This document shows positions 6,194 to 9,983 of a DNA stretch of 9,983 bases, piece after piece. The stretch covers positions 1 through 9,983 of the forward strand of contig CADBQF010000402.1 of NCBI GenBank assembly GCA_902796705.1, written 5' to 3'. How positions within the stretch are numbered: position 1 is the first letter of the stretch; each line of letters starts with the position of its first letter. Origin of the DNA: Ruminococcus flavefaciens (GTDB lineage: Bacteria > Bacillota > Clostridia > Oscillospirales > Ruminococcaceae). A program made the translations under genes and the position numbers. A model generated the notes under the pieces. The model saw nothing but the letters and a program-made list of their open reading frames with translations. It did not search any database and was not told the DNA's origin.

Positions 6194-9100
6194 TTATTTC
6201 ATTCCCTGTTCAACGACCATTGTTTTAAGCAGGCACAGATCAAATACATCGATGATCTTGTCTGTGCATACATCAGCGTGTCTCCAGCAGTTAAGCTTAT
6301 CACTTCTGCCGAGGATCCAGTTCTGGAGCATTACTGCATCTGCGATACTTACCGCACCGTCGAGATTGCAGTCTCCCATGAGGTCGTCATTTTCGTATGG
6401 ATAATTTATGCTGAACCAGTTGAGATTATAGAGATATCCCTCATCGCCCTTGAAGACGAAATAAACATCGCTCACGCCTGTCATTGGCTCGATCTTACAG
6501 GTCTGAGTTGCCCATTTCTGCCAGCCGCCTGTTCCGTTCACTTCCATGCTGCCGATGAGTTTTCCGTCCGGAGAGCCGATATGCACTTCGATAGAAGCCT
6601 TGCTTCCGTTTGAACCTATCCTGAGATTTACAGAGCTTGAACCTCTGCCGAAGTTCACTCCCTTGAATCCGATATAATCGCCGTTCTCTATGTAAGCAAC
6701 ATCGCTTCCGCCTTCGCTGCATTCTTCGGTATTTATTCCCGACTGCACGTCATAGTCTTCTGCCTCGATGATATTGCCTGACGGGTGGATAGTTCCCGTT
6801 ACGCTTATCTTGCATCTTGCAGTGAACTGCTTATCACTCGGTTCAAGAGTCCTTGCTATGATATCTGCTGTACCCTCCGAAAGTGCTGTGACATTTCCGT
6901 TCCTGTCAACTGATGCTACAAGCGGATCAGAAGATGTCCAGAGTACGACTTTATCTGTTGCGTTGTCGGGAGTTATCTTTGCTGTGATCTGAGCTGTATC
7001 GCCTGCATTCATCGAAAGCGAATCACTGCTTAGACTGATGCCCGATACATTTACACGGGAACCGTTGAGTTTCCATTTTGCCTGTATCCTCTGATTGTAG
7101 TCAGGCATTATGAATGTTGAACGTGTACCGTCCGAACTTACCGGAGTTACCTCCATTGAATCGATACCCGGCTGCCAGCCTTCAAATGTGTAGCCAGGTC
7201 TTGTCTTTGCATCGATCGTTACAAGCTCGCCCGGTGTGTGGTATTCAACTATAGCTGTTCCCATTGAATCGCCTACATTGCTGATGACAAGCACACGCTT
7301 TTCAGCTCTCTGTATCCTTACAAGGTGCATATCTCTTGCACCGACTGCTTCAAGCTTTGTATTTCCTGTGGGAACAAGACGGAAAACGAGGAGCTGGTCA
7401 AGGTCGTATCCTTCAAGTATCTTTACACGTACAGTTTTCTTTGTATCGCCTGCATTGAATGTAACTGCCGGATCATCTACAAAGCTGAAATCCTTGTCAG
7501 GCTGTGCATCGCCTGCAACGGGAGATACTTCAAACGTCATCGCTGATGATGCCGGCTGGCTGAGTCTGAGTTCAAGGTCGATAACATCGCCCGGCTTTGC
7601 AGAAGAATTGAGCTTAGCAAAGCTTACGTTCACGTCTTCTGTCAGGCCAAGAGATCTGTTGTATCCGACATCAGTTTTCGGATAAACTGCATAGGCACCT
7701 CTGTTCACGCCGTTGTCTCCGCTTCCGATAGCAGGACTGCCTTCTTTCAGGCGGAAATCTCCTGCTGCTGCGTTCTCGAACATCGGATCAGCGGCAAGAT
7801 TCGTCTTTGAACCGATCTGGGCATTGAAAGAATCTACTGTTACAGCCGGCTGTGAAGGATCCATGTAGCGTACATATGCAGGTTTTCTGCCTGAATACCA
7901 TAAATTGTTCCTGAATGTATTGATTCCGCCGCCTTTAAGGTCTATTCCGTGCCATGAATGGAAACCGTTCACGGAAGTTTCCTTTACAAGTATGCCAAGC
8001 GTGTCATTGCTGCTGTACATACTATTGCTGTCTTCATAGGAGATATTGTTGATGACATCGTTGTTATATGATCTGTCAAGTGAGATGCCGTTTTTCAGGT
8101 TGTATGTAACATTGTTCACCCAGCGTGCGTCCCATGTCGAACCTGTATCCCAGAATGCGGAGAAAAGTCCGGATTCGATACGCTGTGCAGGGAAATTCAT
8201 GAAATACTCCGTATCACCGATCATTCTCTTGTTCTCATCAAGAGGCTTGTTGAATACGATGTTCTCATAAGCCCAGTTACGTGTACACTCTGATTCATTG
8301 AACATGAAGTAAGCTGTATTATGTGCAACATTTCTTACGGCTGTAAAATCTCTTACGCTTATATCGAGCCAGATAGTTCCGCCGTTGACAGAACCGCCTG
8401 AATAATTGAATGCAAAGGTATTGTTCCTGTTGCCGTCTGCTCTTCCGCCGAGAGTGGAAGATTCCGCACCGCCTGCACCGGCGTTCTTTCCTATCGCACC
8501 GATGAAAGTATTCTCAGAAATAATGCAGTTCTGAGAATGGTTGTCATAGCAAAGAGTCTCACCGTAAACGCTCTGGAAATAGTTGTTTCGGATAACATTG
8601 TCCGGGCCGGCTACCGGGATAGTTACATCAGGACGATAGACTCCCTGATTCGACCATTTCCACGGAGCATTGTATACACAGCCGATATTTCTGAACTGGT
8701 TATTGAGGACGACATTGCCCTTGCCCATGATGTTTATGGTGCTTCGTGCGTATTTGTAGTCCTCAAATACAAAGCCCTCGATCCAGATATAATCACGTCC
8801 GAAAAGATCGAATACATCTGTCAGTTCATTTTTCCTTGCTGCGATAGAATACTCTATTCCGGCATTGTCGTAGTGTTTTACATCGTTCTCTGACCAGCCT
8901 GTATCGGCGAGCCACTGTGCTTTAACCTGCGGAGTGATGCTTGAACCGTCGAAAACGTCCTTGTGCTTGATGATGACTTTTCCGATATCGGAAGTCTTTT
9001 CAGGTCTGAAAATAATCATCGCATCTTCTTTGCCTGATTCTTTGGGCTTGATCCCGTCCTCGATATAAGTACCGGGGCGGATAAGCACTGTCGTGCCTGC

Positions 9101-9328
9101 CGTTGCTTCGGAAGCTGCTTTTTTGATCGACCTGTACGGAGACTGTGAAGAACCGTTTCCGGTGTAGTCATTGCCGTTCTCGGCAACATAGATGACTCTG
9201 CGGTCGGCAGCTTTAACTGTTGTTCGTGGAACAGTGAGAATGCAGATGCTCCAGATAAGCATAAGCGTTGTGATGATGCAAAGCAGCTTCTTTGCATGGC
9301 TGAGTTTGTTTTCTGTCTTTGTGTTCAT
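6194..9328 (-). CDS. Secreted beta-helix protein with Calx-beta, InlB-type, Big2-like, CBM6 and dockerin modules
   Basis: Probable extracellular polysaccharide-processing protein; the lyase activity is inferred. Approximate residues from the ATG at 9328: signal peptide 1-40 (basic HAKK, hydrophobic core 19-34, cleavage after VKA); right-handed parallel beta-helix 43-555, opening with IYVAENGNDYTGNGS and closing with SPAIGSG, as in PL9-like pectate lyases; Calx-beta-like 565-675; InlB-type repeat 680-755 (GYTFEGW, IQAKW); Big2-like 762-846 (VLWTSSDPLVASVD, GTADI); CBM6 850-976 (IIEAEDYD, EGGSDVAYIENGDYIGF, GWQKW, YNLNWFSI); type I dockerin 984-1044. The first dockerin loop has the calcium ligands Asp986, Asn988, Asp990 and Asp997. 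The second loop, DVCTDKIIDVFD, has Cys in place of the usual Asn/Asp ligand. The dockerin should plug into a cohesin scaffold, but none is encoded here. AGAGAGGA (9338-9345) abuts an upstream ATG at 9337 but sits 9 nt from the one at 9328, so 9328 is preferred. The beta-helix substrate is unproven; pectin is the best guess. Confidence 0.92.
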   Translation of the reverse strand: MNTKTENKLSHAKKLLCIITTLMLIWSICILTVPRTTVKAADRRVIYVAENGNDYTGNGSSQSPYRSIKKAASEATAGTTVLIRPGTYIEDGIKPKESGKEDAMIIFRPEKTSDIGKVIIKHKDVFDGSSITPQVKAQWLADTGWSENDVKHYDNAGIEYSIAARKNELTDVFDLFGRDYIWIEGFVFEDYKYARSTINIMGKGNVVLNNQFRNIGCVYNAPWKWSNQGVYRPDVTIPVAGPDNVIRNNYFQSVYGETLCYDNHSQNCIISENTFIGAIGKNAGAGGAESSTLGGRADGNRNNTFAFNYSGGSVNGGTIWLDISVRDFTAVRNVAHNTAYFMFNESECTRNWAYENIVFNKPLDENKRMIGDTEYFMNFPAQRIESGLFSAFWDTGSTWDARWVNNVTYNLKNGISLDRSYNNDVINNISYEDSNSMYSSNDTLGILVKETSVNGFHSWHGIDLKGGGINTFRNNLWYSGRKPAYVRYMDPSQPAVTVDSFNAQIGSKTNLAADPMFENAAAGDFRLKEGSPAIGSGDNGVNRGAYAVYPKTDVGYNRSLGLTEDVNVSFAKLNSSAKPGDVIDLELRLSQPASSAMTFEVSPVAGDAQPDKDFSFVDDPAVTFNAGDTKKTVRVKILEGYDLDQLLVFRLVPTGNTKLEAVGARDMHLVRIQRAEKRVLVISNVGDSMGTAIVEYHTPGELVTIDAKTRPGYTFEGWQPGIDSMEVTPVSSDGTRSTFIMPDYNQRIQAKWKLNGSRVNVSGISLSSDSLSMNAGDTAQITAKITPDNATDKVVLWTSSDPLVASVDRNGNVTALSEGTADIIARTLEPSDKQFTARCKISVTGTIHPSGNIIEAEDYDVQSGINTEECSEGGSDVAYIENGDYIGFKGVNFGRGSSSVNLRIGSNGSKASIEVHIGSPDGKLIGSMEVNGTGGWQKWATQTCKIEPMTGVSDVYFVFKGDEGYLYNLNWFSINYPYENDDLMGDCNLDGAVSIADAVMLQNWILGRSDKLNCWRHADVCTDKIIDVFDLCLLKTMVVEQGMK

Positions 9329-9337
9329 TTTTCCCAT

Positions 9338-9345
9338 TCCTCTCT
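9338..9345 (-). promoter_or_regulatory. Ribosome binding site that decides the start of the dockerin gene
   Basis: The minus-strand sequence AGAGAGGA is immediately followed by ATGGGAAAAATG. It has no spacer to the first ATG (9335-9337) and an ideal 9-nt spacer to the second (9326-9328). The protein therefore probably begins MNTKTENKLSHAKK rather than MGKMNTK. Confidence 0.7.
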
Positions 9346-9467
9346 GAATAATGATATGTCAAAAAAACTTCGTTTATCAATCCTCCCAGCATTTCATGAT
9401 TTTTGAGTATCAGGTGTTATTATTCTCTGTATTTCATATAATGCCCCTGACAAAAGTTGAATCCTTT
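9346..9467 (-). other. 5' leader of the dockerin gene with an orphan Shine-Dalgarno-like GGGAGGA
   Basis: About 122 nt between the predicted transcription start and the ribosome binding site. It holds a strong GGGAGGA at 9381-9387 with no start codon at a usable distance: a TTG directly abuts it, and the next TTG is 18 nt away. It also holds a run of seven U at 9361-9367 without a GC-rich hairpin before it. An imperfect inverted repeat, ACAAAAG/CTTTGT (9450-9469), straddles the predicted start point. I see no known riboswitch. Confidence 0.4.
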
Positions 9468-9473
9468 GTATTG

Positions 9474-9502
9474 ATTGTACCATGATGATAAGCACGTTTC
9501 AA
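9474..9502 (-). promoter_or_regulatory. Sigma-A-type extended -10 promoter of the dockerin gene
   Basis: On the minus strand TTGAAA (9497-9502) and TACAAT (9474-9479) are separated by exactly 17 bp, with TGG directly before the -10. Transcription would start near 9467, giving a leader of about 139 nt. Both hexamers are identical to those of the promoter at 5115-5143. Confidence 0.8.
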
Positions 9503-9560
9503 CCCACATTTTAAAGAAATGGTGGATTTTATAAATATATTTTAGCTGTATTCAGTTTAA

Positions 9561-9590
9561 ATAACAAAAGCAGACATCGACAATGCCTGC
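9561..9590 (-). terminator. Rho-independent terminator after the gene at the right edge
   Basis: On the minus strand GCAGGCAT (9583-9590) pairs with ATGTCTGC (9570-9577), an 8-bp stem with one G-U pair and a 5-nt loop, followed by TTTTGTTAT. Flanking AAA/TTT lengthens the stem. It lies 14 bp after the stop codon at 9605-9607 and separates that gene from the dockerin gene promoter. Confidence 0.82.
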
Positions 9591-9604
9591 TTTCTGATAT
9601 TTAT

Positions 9605-9983
9605 TCACGCTTCCCAGATGAAAAGTCCGGCAGAAGATGCCAGCTTTCCGAGCAATCCGATGAGAGCTTCATCGGAAGCATACACTGTCATATATGTATC
9701 ACAGCCGTCCATGACGATAAGACATTCATCTCCGCTCACGCTGAAATACAAAGTTTCTGATCCGGTACAGGCAGTGATGATATCCTCAGTCTTTTCGGGA
9801 GAAGGCAGTTCTGCGAAAGTCTCTCCGTGATCGGTGCTGATGAAGATATCCCGGTAACAGCCGAGCTTTATGATGATATCCGCATACTTCCGGCGGAGCA
9901 TCTCCAGACGGGGCGGTGAAAGATAATACTGCTCCGCTGCGGAATAACGCCCTGCCATTCTTTCAGGCACACGCTCCGGGAAA
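9605..9983 (-). CDS. Protein of unknown function, probably 5'-incomplete
   Basis: I do not recognise this protein. The frame stays open to the window edge, so at least 126 residues are visible and the true N-terminus probably lies outside; before the GTG at 9968-9970 the frame reads F-P-E-R. A start inside the window is possible at that GTG, with GGAG only 3 nt upstream, or at the ATG at 9956-9958. The visible part has an acidic middle (SPEKTEDII), likely beta strands (DIFIST, TLYFSV, CLIVMDG, YMTVYAS), a helix (DEALIGLLGKLASSAG) and the end FIWEA. No signal peptide, membrane segment or catalytic motif is seen. The size and sheet-then-helix layout would suit a small soluble or immunity-type protein, but nothing in the sequence proves this. 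Its own terminator follows directly. Confidence 0.65.
   Translation of the reverse strand, partial: FPERVPERMAGRYSAAEQYYLSPPRLEMLRRKYADIIIKLGCYRDIFISTDHGETFAELPSPEKTEDIITACTGSETLYFSVSGDECLIVMDGCDTYMTVYASDEALIGLLGKLASSAGLFIWEA

Noticed and set aside
8537..8893. Plus-strand 118-codon frame within the beta-helix region
   Set aside because: It is antisense to a clearly coding segment and has no promoter or ribosome-site support.
9329..9337. ATG at 9337 as the start of the dockerin gene
   Set aside because: The only good ribosome site directly abuts it with no spacer, while the ATG at 9328 has a 9-nt spacer; the signal peptide is unaffected either way.
9361..9387. Possible attenuator before the run of seven U in the dockerin leader
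   Set aside because: No GC-rich hairpin precedes the U run, so it is not an intrinsic terminator.

Overview
The window looks like chromosomal DNA from a fibre-degrading anaerobic clostridium, most likely a Ruminococcus or close relative. This rests on a secreted, CBM6-bearing protein with a C-terminal type I dockerin (the plug-in module of cellulosome-type systems), a large BspA-type leucine-rich-repeat protein of the style common in ruminococci, moderate GC content, and Shine-Dalgarno and promoter signals of low-GC Gram-positive type. The genus is an inference from gene content; no marker gene is present.

Left half (1-5009, all minus strand): a compact three-gene operon, transcribed right to left. 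It starts at a strong extended -10 promoter (5075-5103) and reads a DusB-family tRNA-dihydrouridine synthase (4041-5009), then a 1023-residue BspA-type LRR protein with no visible secretion signal (965-4036), then an aldo/keto reductase with a C-terminal Fe-S cluster segment (968 down to the window edge, incomplete). The genes are separated by 4 bp and then overlap by 4 bp (ATGA), so translation is probably coupled.

Middle (5010-6193): a 177-bp divergent promoter region drives the dus operon leftwards and, rightwards, a three-TM membrane protein of unknown function with a large extracytoplasmic domain (5187-6122). That gene ends at a strong intrinsic terminator lying in the convergent gap before the next gene.

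Right half (6194-9983, minus strand): a secreted 1044-residue multidomain protein (signal peptide, right-handed beta-helix, Calx-beta-like, InlB-type repeat, Big2-like, CBM6, dockerin) with its own promoter and a leader of roughly 140 nt. Upstream is an intrinsic terminator closing an incomplete gene of unknown function that runs off the right edge.

The three readable promoters share one architecture (17-bp spacer, TGN extended -10), and two have identical hexamers. I found no mobile element, CRISPR array, tRNA or rRNA gene. No clearly new biological system is visible. The points most worth a second look are the apparently cytoplasmic LRR protein with its nested higher-order repeat, its placement between a tRNA-modification enzyme and a redox enzyme, and the unusual cysteine-containing dockerin on a beta-helix protein.
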